A DNA stretch of 64,000 bases, taken from the NCBI GenBank assembly GCA_963696105.1, contig CAVOIP010000005.1:62001-126000 (forward strand), read 5' to 3'. The translations under genes and the position numbers were made by a program. Origin of the DNA: CAVRTM01 sp963696105. GTDB lineage: Bacteria; Actinomycetota; Actinomycetes; Actinomycetales; Dermatophilaceae. The notes beneath the pieces are model-generated. The model was not told where the DNA came from. It saw nothing but the letters and a program-made list of their open reading frames with translations, and did no database searches. Of the stretch, positions 27,134-36,986 are shown in pieces (the first letter of the stretch is position 1; each line of letters begins with the position of its first letter).

Positions 27134-28518
27134 GGCTCCACCACCCCCAGCAGCATCCGGACCTCGGCGGCTGTCGTGATCGAGCCGGTGGCGAGGACGC
27201 CTCCGCCGACACCGCCCTCGTCGGCCAGGCCGGCGGCACGGTCGAGCGCGTCGGGCAGGGTGTCGACGACCGTCACGCGGTCCTCGCCGTAGATCTCGGT
27301 CGCGAGCTCACCCAGCCGGGACGGGCTCATCGCGCGCGGCGAGGTCGTGCGGGTGATGACCACCTCGTCGAGGACCGGCTCGAGGATCTCCAGCATCGAG
27401 GTCGCATCCTTGTCCTCGAGCACCGCGATGACGCCGATGACGCGGGCGAAGTTGAACGAGTCCTCCATCGCCGCCCTGAGCGCCTCCGCGCCGGCCGGGT
27501 TGTGCGCGGCGTCGACGAGGACCGTGGGCGAACGACGCACGATCTCCAGCCGCCCCGGTGACGTGGCACCGGCCAGCCCGGCGCGCACCACGTCCACGTC
27601 GAGGCGCTGCTGGCCGCCACCGACGAAGGCCTCGACCGCCGCCAGGGCGACGGCCGCATTGTGGCCCTGGTGCGGCCCGTGCAGCGGCAGGAACAGCTCG
27701 TCGTAGTCCCCGCCGAGCCCGCGCACCGACAGCTGCTGGCCGCCGACCGCGACATCGCGGGTGAGGATGCCGAAGTCGTTGCCTTCGAAGGCCAGCGTGG
27801 CCTCGACCTCCCGGCCGCGCTCCAGCAGGATCTCGGCGACCTCGGGCTCCTGCAGCCCGACGACCGCGACCGCGCCGGCCTTGATGATCCCGCTCTTCTC
27901 GGTGGCGATGTCCTCCACCGAGCTGCCCAGGAACCGCTCGTGGTCGATCGCGATGGGCGTGACCACGGCGACCTGGCCGTCAGCGACGTTCGTCGCGTCC
28001 CAGGAGCCGCCCATCCCGACCTCCACCACCGCGACGTCCACGGGTGCGTCGGCGAACGCGGCGTAGGCGACCGCGACGACGACCTCGAAGTAGGTCATCC
28101 GGGGTCCACCCTCGGCAGCCGAGCGCTGGTCCACCATGTCGATGAACGGCAGCACGTCGTCGTACGCGGCGACGAACTTCTCGGCGGCGATCGGCTCGCC
28201 GTTGAGGGCGATCCGCTCACGGATGTCGTGCAGGTGCGGCGAGGTGAACCTGCCGGTGGACAGGCCCATCTCACGCAGCAGGCGCTCGATCATCCGCGTC
28301 GTCGACGTCTTGCCGTTGGTGCCGGTGACGTGGATGACGGGGAACGCGCGCTGAGGGTCGCCCAGCAGCTCCATCACCGCGGCGATGCGGTCCAGCGAAG
28401 GCTCGAGGTCGTGCTCGGGCGTGCGGGCGAGGATCGCCTCCTGGATCTCCCGCATCCGCCTGCGCAGGTCGAGCTGCTCGCTGGCCTGGCGCTGGGCCGA
28501 GTCCGGACGACCGGTCAT
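27130..28518 (-). CDS. folC: Folylpolyglutamate synthase / dihydrofolate synthase
   Basis: A 462-residue Mur-ligase-family enzyme adding glutamate to dihydropteroate and to reduced folates. It has the ATP-binding P-loop VIHVTGTNGKTSTTRMIERL, the substrate region GRFTSPHLHDIRERI, DVAVVEVGMGGSWDATNV, the ITPIAIDHERFLGSS-type stretch (read here as TPIAIDHERFLG) and the C-terminal DAAHNPAGAEALRAA. The ATG overlaps the acetyltransferase stop, and its stop overlaps the small membrane-protein gene, within an ileS-GNAT-folC-small protein operon. Confidence 0.94.
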   Translation of the reverse strand: MTGRPDSAQRQASEQLDLRRRMREIQEAILARTPEHDLEPSLDRIAAVMELLGDPQRAFPVIHVTGTNGKTSTTRMIERLLREMGLSTGRFTSPHLHDIRERIALNGEPIAAEKFVAAYDDVLPFIDMVDQRSAAEGGPRMTYFEVVVAVAYAAFADAPVDVAVVEVGMGGSWDATNVADGQVAVVTPIAIDHERFLGSSVEDIATEKSGIIKAGAVAVVGLQEPEVAEILLERGREVEATLAFEGNDFGILTRDVAVGGQQLSVRGLGGDYDELFLPLHGPHQGHNAAVALAAVEAFVGGGQQRLDVDVVRAGLAGATSPGRLEIVRRSPTVLVDAAHNPAGAEALRAAMEDSFNFARVIGVIAVLEDKDATSMLEILEPVLDEVVITRTTSPRAMSPSRLGELATEIYGEDRVTVVDTLPDALDRAAGLADEGGVGGGVLATGSITTAAEVRMLLGVVEP

Positions 28519-29081
28519 GACTGCACTCCCTCGGGGTCGGCCGGCGCGGTCGTCGGCTCCGTGACGGTAGGGGCGGACGGGTCGGCCTCTGCCGTGTCCC
28601 GATGCGGGACGCGGCGCGACATCCAGACCTGGTCGGGCACCCCGCCCCCACCCGCCTCGTGGTGGGTCTCGACGAACCCGCGGGACCGGTAGAAGTGCGC
28701 GGCCGGGGTGTTGCCCTCGGTGTAGGACAGCCGGATCTCGGCGTACCGGCCGTCGGCCTCTTCCAGCACCCTTGCCAGCAGCGCGGACCCGATCCCCTGC
28801 CCGTGCTGCTCGGGCAGGACGTAGAGACGCCACAGGACGAGGTGGTCCTCCTCGCGCCCCACGCTGGCCATGCCGCAGACCTGGCCGTCGAGCTCCGCGA
28901 CCGTCATCCGCCCCTGGCGGATCGCCGGGGACGTGGCCTCGGCCGACCACCACTTGGCCAGGCCCGCCTGGACGTAGTCGGCTCCGGCGATCCCCTCGTA
29001 CGTCGCGGGCCACGTGCGGTGCCCCACGGCCAGCACGGCGTCGAGGTCGTCCAGGGTGGCCGTTCGGATCACGAGCGCCAT
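28515..29081 (-). CDS. GNAT-family N-acetyltransferase
   Basis: A 188-residue GNAT protein: VIRTATLDDLDAVLAVGHRT (N-terminal strand and helices), LWRLYVLPEQHGQGIGSALL (acetyl-CoA-binding motif A with QxxGxG) and EIRLSYTEGNTPAAHFYRSR followed by GF. The last ~25 residues are Pro/Ala/Thr-rich and probably disordered. The ATG shares one base with the ileS stop and its stop overlaps folC, so it is co-transcribed with both. Substrate unknown. Confidence 0.82.
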   Translation of the reverse strand: MALVIRTATLDDLDAVLAVGHRTWPATYEGIAGADYVQAGLAKWWSAEATSPAIRQGRMTVAELDGQVCGMASVGREEDHLVLWRLYVLPEQHGQGIGSALLARVLEEADGRYAEIRLSYTEGNTPAAHFYRSRGFVETHHEAGGGGVPDQVWMSRRVPHRDTAEADPSAPTVTEPTTAPADPEGVQS

Positions 29082-32000
29082 CAGAGCTTCTTGACCAGGA
29101 TGCGCACGGCCTGCCCGTCGCCGACGACCGCGTCGACGGTCGGCAGTGCCGCCGGCAGGGCGTTGACGTCCGGCGCCGACCCGAACTGCGTGGCCAGGGT
29201 CTCCTCGACGATCAGCGACTGGTGCGCCACCGTCGCCTCCCACACCTGCTGGTCGCCCAGCACGGTCAGGCTGATCCGGTCGCTGACGTCCAGACCGGCC
29301 TCGCGGCGGGCCTGCTGCACCGCCCGGACGATGTCGCGGGCCAGCCCCTCCTGGGCCAGCTCCGCGGTCACCGTCGTATCCAGGACGACGAAGCCGCCGC
29401 CGGGCAGCACCGCGGTGGCCCGGCTCGCCGCACCCTCGGCGGCCTGCGCCACCACGGTCTCCAGGGCGTACTCCCCCTCGACCAGGGCAAGGCCACCCGC
29501 GGTGACGGTGCCGTCGGCGTCGACGGACCAGTCGCCGGACTTGGCGCCCCGGATCGCCCGCTGGACGTCCTTGCCCAGTCGCGGGCCGGCAGCCCGGGCG
29601 TTGACGGTGAGCTTCTGGGACACCCCGAACTCCGCCTCGCTCGCCGACGCGAGGTCGATCAGCGTGACCTTGCGGACGTTGACCTCCTCCGCGACGACCG
29701 CGCCGAACGGCTCGAGGTCCGCGACGTCGGGCGCGACCACGGTGAGGTCCTGCAGCGGCAGCCGGGCGCGCAGGCCGGAGGCCTTGCGCAGGCTGCTGGC
29801 GACCGAGCAGATCTCGCGGGCCCGGTCCATGCCGGCCACGAGCACCTGGTCCTGCGGCAGGTCACCCGCCACGGGCCAGTCGGTGAGGTGCACCGACCGA
29901 CCGCCGGTGAGGCCGCGCCAGATCTCCTCCGTGGTGAACGGCAGCAGCGGGGCGCAGACCCGGGTCAGCACCTCCAGGGTGGTGTAGAGGGTGTCGAACG
30001 CCTCCGTCGACGCGCCGCTCTCGCCGTCCCAGAACCGGTCGCGGGACCGGCGGATGTACCAGTTGCTCAGCACGTCCAGGAAGGTGCGCACCGAGTCGCA
30101 GGCCGAGGCGACGTCGTACGCGTCCAGCTGGCCCTCGACGCGCTCGACCAGCCGGCGCAGGGTGGCCAGCAGGTAGCGGTCCAGGACGTCCTGCGACCCG
30201 GTGGACCACTGCGCCTCGTAGCCCTGCCCACCGCGAGCAGCGTTGGCGTAGAGCGAGAAGAAGTACCACGAGCTCCACAGCGGCAGCAGCACCTGGCGCA
30301 CGCCGTCGCGGATGCCCTGCTCGGTCACGACCAGGTTGCCCCCGCGCAGGATCGGCGAGGACATGAGGAACCAGCGCATCGCATCGGCGCCGTCGCGGTC
30401 GAAGACCTCCGAGACGTCCGGGTAGTTGCGCAGCGACTTGCTCATCTTGGCCCCGTCGCTGCCGAGGACGATGCCGTGGCTGACGCAGGACTGGAACGCC
30501 GGCCGGTCGAACAGGGCCGTCGCCATGATGTGCATCGTGTAGAACCAGCCGCGGGTCTGGCCGATGTACTCGACGATGAAGTCGCCCGGGAAGTGGTGCT
30601 CGAACCACTCGGCGTTCTCGAACGGGTAGTGCACCTGCGCGAACGACATGGAGCCGGAGTCGAACCAGACGTCCAGGACCTCTGGCACGCGGCGCATGGT
30701 CGAGCGTCCGGTGGGGTCGTCGGGGTTCGGCCGGGTCAGCTCGTCGACGTACGGCCGGTGCAGGTCCGTGACCTGCACGCCGAAGTCGGCCTCGAGCTCG
30801 GCGAAGGAGCCGTAGACGTCCACCCGGGGGTAGTTCGGGTCGTCGGACTTCCAGACCGGGATCGGGCTGCCCCAGAAGCGGTTCCGGCTGATCGACCAGT
30901 CGCGGGCGTTCGACAGCCACTTGCCGAACTGGCCGTGCTTGACGTGCTCGGGGACCCAGGTGATCTGCTCGTTGAGCTCGACCATCCGGTCGCGGAAGCG
31001 CGTCACCTCGACGAACCAGCTGGAGACGGCCTTGTAGATCAACGGGTGCCGGCAGCGCCAGCAGTGCGGGTAGGAGTGGACGTAGGACTCCTCACGCATG
31101 AGGACGCCGGCAGCCTTGAGGTCGTTGATGATCGGGCGGTTGGCCTCGAACACCTGCAGCCCCTGGTACGCCGGTACGGCGGCCGTGAACCTCGCACCGT
31201 CGTCGACGGTGAGCAACGTCGGGATCCCCGCCGCGTCACAGGCCAGCTGGTCGTCCTCGCCGTACGCCGGGGCCATGTGGACGACCCCGGTGCCGTCGTC
31301 GACGGTCACGTGGTCGCTCGGGATCACCTGGTACGCCTGCTCGGTGCCCCAGACGGCGGTGTCGGTGAAGAAGTCGAAGATCGGGGTGTAGCGCCGGCCG
31401 ACGAGGTCGGCGCCCTTGAGCCGGGCCACGACCCGGTCGGCCGCGTCCTCCCCCAGCTCTCGGGTGTAGGCACCCAGACGCGCCTCGGCCAGGACGTAGC
31501 GCTGGCCCTCGTGCTCGACCGTCACGTAGTCGACGTCCGGGCCGACAGCCATCGCCAGGTTGCTGGGGAGCGTCCACGGCGTCGTCGTCCACGCCATCAG
31601 CCGCTCGCCGGTCTCCAGCGCGACCCAGACGGTGACCGAGGGGTCCTGGCGCTGCTGGTAGACCTCCTCGTCCATCCGCAGCTCGTGGTTGGACAGCGGC
31701 GTCTCGTCGTTCCAGCAGTAGGGCAGCACGCGCATGCCCTCATAGATCAGGCCCTTGTCGTGCAGGGTCTTGAACGCCCAGATCACCGACTCCATGTAGG
31801 AGGGGTTGAGCGTCTTGTAGTCGTGCTCGAAGTCGACCCAGCGCGCCTGGCGGGTGACGTAGTCCTGCCACTCGTCGGTGTACTTCAGCACCGACTCCCG
31901 GCACGCCTCGTTGAACTTCTCGATGCCCAGCTCGAGGATGTCGGCCTTGGTGCGCAGGCCGAGGACGCGCTGCGCCTCCAGCTCGGCCGGCAGCCCGTGG

Positions 32001-32320
32001 CAGTCCCAGCCGAAGCGGCGCTCGACCCGGCGACCGCGCATCGTCTGGTAGCGCGGGATGAGGTCCTTGACGTAGCCGGTGAGCAGGTGGCCGTAGTGCG
32101 GCAGACCGTTGGCGAAGGGCGGCCCGTCGTAGAACACGAACTCGTTGGACCCGTCCGGGCCGGCCTCGCGGGCCGCGACCGAGGCGGCGAAGGTGCCGTC
32201 CTGCGCCCAGTAGCGCAGGATGCGCTCCTCGATCTCCGGGAAGCGCGGGCTCGCGGCGACGCCGCCGGTGGTGCCGTGCTGCTCGTCGGCGGGGAGGAAG
32301 TCGACCTTGGGGTAGGTCAT
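29081..32320 (-). CDS. ileS: Isoleucyl-tRNA synthetase
   Basis: A 1,079-residue class I synthetase of the long, eukaryote-like type frequent in actinobacteria. It has FYDGPPFANGLPHYGHLLTG (HIGH motif as HYGH), WDCHGLPAELEAQR, the editing (CP1) domain with MAWTTTPWTLPSNLAM and HMAPAYGEDD, WFVEVTRFRDRM, ISRNRFWGSPIPVW, the KMSKS motif in GAKMSKSLRNYPD, and a C-terminal anticodon domain. Upstream is a T-box leader with an ATC specifier, so expression should rise when tRNA-Ile is uncharged. It is first in the operon with an acetyltransferase and folC. Confidence 0.96.
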   Translation of the reverse strand: MTYPKVDFLPADEQHGTTGGVAASPRFPEIEERILRYWAQDGTFAASVAAREAGPDGSNEFVFYDGPPFANGLPHYGHLLTGYVKDLIPRYQTMRGRRVERRFGWDCHGLPAELEAQRVLGLRTKADILELGIEKFNEACRESVLKYTDEWQDYVTRQARWVDFEHDYKTLNPSYMESVIWAFKTLHDKGLIYEGMRVLPYCWNDETPLSNHELRMDEEVYQQRQDPSVTVWVALETGERLMAWTTTPWTLPSNLAMAVGPDVDYVTVEHEGQRYVLAEARLGAYTRELGEDAADRVVARLKGADLVGRRYTPIFDFFTDTAVWGTEQAYQVIPSDHVTVDDGTGVVHMAPAYGEDDQLACDAAGIPTLLTVDDGARFTAAVPAYQGLQVFEANRPIINDLKAAGVLMREESYVHSYPHCWRCRHPLIYKAVSSWFVEVTRFRDRMVELNEQITWVPEHVKHGQFGKWLSNARDWSISRNRFWGSPIPVWKSDDPNYPRVDVYGSFAELEADFGVQVTDLHRPYVDELTRPNPDDPTGRSTMRRVPEVLDVWFDSGSMSFAQVHYPFENAEWFEHHFPGDFIVEYIGQTRGWFYTMHIMATALFDRPAFQSCVSHGIVLGSDGAKMSKSLRNYPDVSEVFDRDGADAMRWFLMSSPILRGGNLVVTEQGIRDGVRQVLLPLWSSWYFFSLYANAARGGQGYEAQWSTGSQDVLDRYLLATLRRLVERVEGQLDAYDVASACDSVRTFLDVLSNWYIRRSRDRFWDGESGASTEAFDTLYTTLEVLTRVCAPLLPFTTEEIWRGLTGGRSVHLTDWPVAGDLPQDQVLVAGMDRAREICSVASSLRKASGLRARLPLQDLTVVAPDVADLEPFGAVVAEEVNVRKVTLIDLASASEAEFGVSQKLTVNARAAGPRLGKDVQRAIRGAKSGDWSVDADGTVTAGGLALVEGEYALETVVAQAAEGAASRATAVLPGGGFVVLDTTVTAELAQEGLARDIVRAVQQARREAGLDVSDRISLTVLGDQQVWEATVAHQSLIVEETLATQFGSAPDVNALPAALPTVDAVVGDGQAVRILVKKL

Positions 32321-32379
32321 CGCATGGTCTCCGTGCTCGTCGGACCCCGCCCCTGCGGCGCGGTCGTCGTGGTGCACGA

Positions 32380-32600
32380 GGACGACGTCCCCCGGATCGG
32401 TCCGGGAGGCACCGCGGTACCACCTCGCTTGCCGGCCGCCATCCCCCCTGTCGAAGGGCGGCACCCGACCGCTCTGGTCCAGGCTGTGACGGGCCCACCC
32501 GTCCGGGTCTAGTCCGGCCTTGCGACCGTTTCTTCCGGAGGCTCGCCGGTGATGGCCGGGTCGATGCCTGTGCCTCCACTGTACCGGGACGCGGCTGCGG
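32380..32600 (-). promoter_or_regulatory. T-box riboswitch (tRNA-Ile sensing, ileS leader)
   Basis: On the minus strand the leader contains the T-box consensus as AGGTGGTACCGCGGT (complement of 32425-32411), including the TGGT bulge that pairs with the tRNA acceptor end. About 125 bases upstream lies the specifier ATC (32553-32551, Ile) in GGCCATCACCGG, followed by the AGAA-containing stretch typical of actinobacterial ileS stem I. After the T-box come the hairpin CCCGG-N6-CCGGG and further GC pairing before the GGAG of ileS, without a U-tract. This is the translational-type layout described for actinobacterial ileS. The exact ends are approximate. Confidence 0.88.
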
Positions 32601-32712
32601 TTCCGACCCGGTTTGCCGCCGGCCCGCGGGGACGGCTCCCCTCCCGGCGCGGAACCGCCTGTCCGCCGCGGTCGGTCACGCACAGGCGGCAGGTCTCCTG
32701 GCGCGGGCTGGT

Positions 32713-32727
32713 GGGGACCAAAGCCCC
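32713..32727 (+). promoter_or_regulatory. DosR/DevR-like dyad upstream of the fusion gene
   Basis: The 14-mer GGGACCAAAGCCCC (32714-32727) matches the core of the mycobacterial DosR box (GGGACTWWAGTCCC) at 12 of 14 positions. It lies 37 bases before the GTG of the fusion gene, the usual place for an activator. A related dyad precedes the DUF1876 gene. No DosR/DevR gene is in the window, so this is a motif-based proposal. The remaining bases between the T-box and the gene show nothing else clear. Confidence 0.45.
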
Positions 32728-32763
32728 TGCCTGGGGGGTGGGGGCGCGGGACACGGTGGCGGG

Positions 32764-35700
32764 GTGTGGACCAGAGCACGCGGGGACACGGGGGTCTTCG
32801 CCGACCGGGACGAGGGCGGGCGGGCTCTGGGCAAGCGCCTGCGGTCCGTGCCCCTCGACGACCCGGTCGTGCTGGCTCTCCCCCGCGGTGGCGTGCCGGT
32901 CGCCGCGCGGGTCGCCGAGGCCCTGGACGCGCCGCTGGACGTGATGGTCGTCCGCAAGGTGGGCGTGCCGTACCGGCCCGAGCTGGCCATGGGCGCCGTC
33001 AGCGAGGAGGGGGCCCGCATCGTCGAGGAGCACGTGACGCGCGGGGCCCGCATCCCGCCGCAGGCGTACGACGTCGCCGAGCAGGCCGCTGCCGCAGAGG
33101 TGGCACGCCTGGCGCGGGCGCTCCGAGGGGACCGGCCCCCGCTGCCGCTGGCCGGGCGCACCGTCGTGGTGGTCGACGACGGCGTCGCGACGGGCTCCAC
33201 CGCACGGGCCGCCTGCAGGGCGGCCCGCTCCCGTGGCGCCGCCCGCGTGGTCTTCGCGGCGCCGGTCGGGCCGACCGGCTGCGGCGAGGAGCTGCGCGAC
33301 GCCGCCGACGACGTCGTCGTGCTGCGGACGCCGGAGCACTTCCGCTCGGTCGGCGACTGGTACCGCGACTTCGACCAGGTCAGCGACGTCGAGGTCGCCG
33401 CGGAGCTGGCGCGGCTCGGCAGCCGGCCGGAGTCGACGCCGCAGGAGCGAGACGACAGCCCCGGAACGCCGGAGGGCGGCGGGGCCGTCGACGTCCGGAT
33501 CCCCGCCGGCGACGTGGAGCTGTACGGGTATTTGTGCCCGCCCGCCGAGGGCCACGGCCTGGTCGTGTTCGCCCACGGCAGCGGCAGCAGCGCCCGCAGC
33601 CCCCGGAACCGCCTCGTGGCGCTGGCGCTGAACCGCGCCGGGCTCGGCACGCTGCTGTTCGACCTGCTCACCCCCGAGGAGGAGCGCGACCGGGGCAACG
33701 TCTTCGACATCCCGTTGCTCGCGCAACGGCTGAGGGTGGCGACCGGCTGGCTGCGCAGCACCGCGTCCGGTGTCGCCGCGACCGCCCCCCTCGGCTACTT
33801 CGGTGCGAGCACCGGAGCCGCCGCGGCGCTGACGGCCGCCGCCGAGCCCGACGCGGACGTGGCCGCGGTCGTCTCCCGCGGCGGCCGCCCGGACCTGGCC
33901 GGGAGCCGGCTGCCCGACGTCCGGTGCCCGACCCTGCTGATCGTCGGCGGCGACGACCAGCAGGTGCTGACCCTCAACCGGCGGGCACAGTCCCGGCTCA
34001 CCTGCCCCAGCCGGCTGGTCGTGGTCCGCGGCGCCACGCACCTGTTCGAGGAGAAGGGCGCCCTCGAACGGGTGGCCGACCTCTCCCGCGACTGGTTTCT
34101 CACCCACCTGGGCCCGTCGGCCCCGGCCGACCCCGGCCTGTCCGACCCCGGCCTGTCCGCCTCCGCGTCGTACGACTGGCGGGCCGCTGCGTCCGCCATC
34201 ACCGGGCTGCCGGGAGGCCGGGGCCTCAACATCGCCCACGAGGCGGTGGACCGGCACGTGCTGGAGGGACGGGGGGCCACCGTCGCAATCCGCAGCATCG
34301 GGGCCTCCGGCGGCGTCACCGACCTGACGTATGCCGGGCTCGGGGAACGCACGGCCCGGTTCGCCGGCGTCCTGCGGGAGCGGGGGGTGGGTTCCGGCGA
34401 GCGGGTGTTCAGCCTCATGGGGCGCGGGCCCGACCTGTTCGTCGCCGCGTTCGGCACGCTGAAGAACACCAGCGTGTTCTGTCCGCTCTTCTCCGCGTTC
34501 GGGCCGGAGCCGGTGCGCGAGCGCCTCCAGCTGGGCGACGCGAGCGTCCTGGTCACTACCCCGACGCTCTACCGGCGCCGCATCTCCGGCCTGCGGGGGT
34601 CGCTGCCGATGCTGCAGCACGTCCTCCTCGTCGGCGCGGACGCCGCCGAGGAGGCCGCCGGGATCCCTGGCACCGAGGACCTGGCGAGCGCGATGGCGGC
34701 GGCCGACCCGGACTTCGAGATCCCCCCGACCGACCCCGAGGCCATGGCGCTGCTGCACTTCACGAGCGGCACGACCGGCAAGCCCAAGGGCGCGGTGCAC
34801 GTGCACGAGGCGGTGCTGGCTCACCACGTGACGGCGGCGTCCGCGCTCGACCTGCACGCCGGCGACGTCTTCTGGTGCACCGCCGACCCGGGCTGGGTCA
34901 CCGGCACGTCGTACGGCATGATCGCGCCGCTGACGCACGGCGTCACGGCGATCGTCGACGCCGGGGAGTTCGACGCCCAGCGCTGGTACCGCGTCCTGCA
35001 GGACCAGCACGTGAACGTCTGGTACACCGCGCCGACGGCCCTCCGGATGCTGATGCGCGCCCGCGCGGACCTGGCCGGGGAGTTCGACCTGTCCGCGCTG
35101 CGGCACGTGGCCAGCGTCGGCGAGCCGCTCAACCCCGAGGTCGTGGTCTGGGGGCAGCAGGCGCTCCGGACCGGACCGTCCACGACAACTGGTGGCAGAC
35201 CGAGACGGGCGGCGATCATGATCGCGAACACCCCCGGCATGCCGGTGCGTCCGGGCTCGATGGGCACGTCCGTTGCCGGGTATCGAGGCGACCGTGCTGG
35301 AGCGCGGCGAGGACGGACGGGCCGCCGTCGTGGGCGGTCAGGTGCACCAGGTCAGCCGCACCGGCGCCGTCGGCGAGCTGGCGCTGCGCCCGGGGTGGCC
35401 GTCGATGTTCCGCGGCTACCTGCACGACGAGCAGCGCTACCGCGCCGTGCTTCGCCGGCGGCTGGTACCTCACCGGCGACCTGGCGCGGCGGGACGCGGA
35501 CGGCTACTTCTGGTTCGTCGGTCGCGCGGACGACGTGATCAAGTCGGCCGGGCACCTGATCGGGCCGTTCGAGGTCGAGAGCGCGCTGATGGAGCACCCG
35601 GCGGTGGCCGAGGTCGGAGTGATCGGCAAGCCGGACCCGGTCGCGGGATCGAGTCGTCAAGGCGTTCGTGTCGCTGCGCAGCGGCTTCGACCCCGGACGA

Positions 35701-35883
35701 CGACCTGCGCGACGACGCTGCTCGGCCTACGGGCGCCGGCGGCTGGGCAGCGTGGCCCCGCGGGAGGTGGAGTTCGACCAGCACCTGCCGCACACGAGCA
35801 GCGGGAAGGTCATGCGGCGGCTGCTCAAGGCCCGGGAGCTCGGGCTGCCCGAGGGCGACCTGTCGACCCTGGAGCAGCGGTGA
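32764..35883 (+). CDS. Three-domain fusion: phosphoribosyltransferase - dienelactone hydrolase - acetyl-CoA synthetase (frameshifted 3' part)
   Basis: From the GTG at 32764 one frame stays open for over 800 codons. Residues 1-~225 are a phosphoribosyltransferase with the PRPP motif VVVVDDGVATGST (~134-146). Residues ~240-450 are an alpha/beta hydrolase with nucleophile Ser349 in GASTG, Asp in GGDD (~397) and His426 in GATHLF; this pair is fused in M. tuberculosis Rv0571c. After a ~20-residue linker with a 15-bp tandem duplication (34129-34158) an acyl-CoA synthetase begins (GLPGGRGLNIAHEAVDRH; P-loop TSGTTGKPKG ~667), ending in GYFWFVGRADDVIKSAGHLI and SSGKVMRRLLKA, the catalytic lysine. No stop in any frame and no ATG or GTG lies in the linker. 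Single-base insertions after ~35,170 (near 35172, 35213, 35270, 35452, 35646, 35694, 35719, 35728) break the end. It overlaps the E1-alpha gene (GTGA). Confidence 0.8.
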
Positions 35884-36986
35884 GTGCCCACCGCGCCGCG
35901 GCGCGGACGCGCGCAGGGGCAACGAGACCGGCTCCCCCGCCTGGACCGGCCGCACCGGCGGCACCCGCCACATCAGTTGCACCGCCCACCGTGGGCGCGC
36001 CGGCTGCCAACGGATCGGGCGACCCGCGGCTGGCGCTGCTGCGCCAGATGCTGCGGATCCGCCGGTTCGAGGAGACCTGCGCGCGAGCTGTACAGCGCGA
36101 GACCAGGATCCGCGGCTTCCTGCACCTGTACATCGGCGAGGAGGCGGTCGCCGTCGGGGTCCTCGACGCGATCGAGGAGCGCGACGCCGTGGTCTCGACC
36201 TACCGCGACCACGGGCACGCGCTCGCGCGCGGCCTGCCCATGGACACGGTGATGGCGGAGATGTTCGGCAAGGCGACCGGGGTGCAGCGGCGGCCGCGGC
36301 GGCTCGATGCACCTGTTCGACGTCGGGCACCGGTTCTACGGCGGCAACGCCATCGTCGGCGGCGGCCTGCCCGTGGCTGTCGGGACTGGCCCTGGCCGAC
36401 CGGATGCAGCACCGCGACGCGCGTCACCGTCTGCTTCTTCGGCGACGGTGCCGTCGCCGAGGGCGAGTTCCACGAGTGCCTCAACCTGGCGGCGCTGTGG
36501 CAGCTGCCGGTGCTGTTCTGCTGCGAGAACAACCTCTACGCGATGGGCACGGCGGTGCAGCGCGCCCTCGCGGTCACCGACGTGGCGCTGCGCGCGTCGT
36601 CGTACGGCCTGGTGTCCTGGGCGGTCGACGGGATGGACGTCGGCGCCGTGCGGGACGCGACCCGGCGGGCGGTGGAGGGCATCCGGGCCGGCGGCGGCCC
36701 GGCGTTCCTGGAGCTGCGCACCTACCGGTTCCGCGCCCACTCCATGTACGACCCCGAGCTCTACCGCGACAAGGCCGAGGTCGAGCGGTGGAAGGAGCGC
36801 GACCCGATCCGGACGCTCGGCGCCCGCCTCGGCGAGGAGGGGCTGATGACGGACGACGCCCTGGCCCGGATGGAGGACGAGGTCGGCGCCGAGGTGGCCA
36901 CGGCGGTCGAGGTGGCCCAGGCTGCGCCGCTGGAGCCGGTCGAGGACCTCACCCGCTTCGTCACGACGCCGGCAGGTGGGCCATGA
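35880..36986 (+). CDS. pdhA: 2-oxoacid (pyruvate-type) dehydrogenase E1 component, alpha subunit (local frameshift)
   Basis: ThDP-dependent E1-alpha, decarboxylating a 2-oxoacid with E1-beta and passing the acyl group to E2-lipoate. After an Ala/Pro/Thr-rich N-terminal extension (~45 residues) come LLRQMLRIRRFEET, GFLHLYIGEEAVAVGVLDAI, STYRDHGHALARGLPMDTVM, MHLFDVGHRFYGGNAIVGGG (in another frame), and the ThDP motif GDGAVAEGEFHECLNLAALW ending in CENN. Three extra bases (near 36284, 36388 and 36422) shift the frame out and back; downstream is in frame. The GTG overlaps the fusion-gene stop and the TGA overlaps pdhB. Pyruvate is the likeliest substrate given the acetyl-CoA synthetase, but branched-chain or acetoin-type substrates are not excluded. 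Confidence 0.85.
   Translation: MSAHRAAARTRAGATRPAPPPGPAAPAAPATSVAPPTVGAPAANGSGDPRLALLRQMLRIRRFEETCARAVQRETRIRGFLHLYIGEEAVAVGVLDAIEERDAVVSTYRDHGHALARGLPMDTVMAEMFGKATGVQRRPRRLDAPVRRRAPVLRRQRHRRRRPARGCRDWPWPTGCSTATRVTVCFFGDGAVAEGEFHECLNLAALWQLPVLFCCENNLYAMGTAVQRALAVTDVALRASSYGLVSWAVDGMDVGAVRDATRRAVEGIRAGGGPAFLELRTYRFRAHSMYDPELYRDKAEVERWKERDPIRTLGARLGEEGLMTDDALARMEDEVGAEVATAVEVAQAAPLEPVEDLTRFVTTPAGGP

Noticed and set aside
28772..32512. Very long open frame antisense to ileS (over 1,200 codons)
   Set aside because: High-GC third-position bias opens antisense frames. Its translation is low-complexity Arg/Asp/Val-rich with no domains, while the other strand encodes an intact synthetase.
32613..36986. 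A 1,457-codon frame running through the fusion gene and into E1-alpha
   Set aside because: Its first ~2.6 kb is out of frame with recognisable domains and reads as Arg/Gly/Ala junk. Only its 3' part coincides with real synthetase and E1-alpha segments because of local frameshifts.
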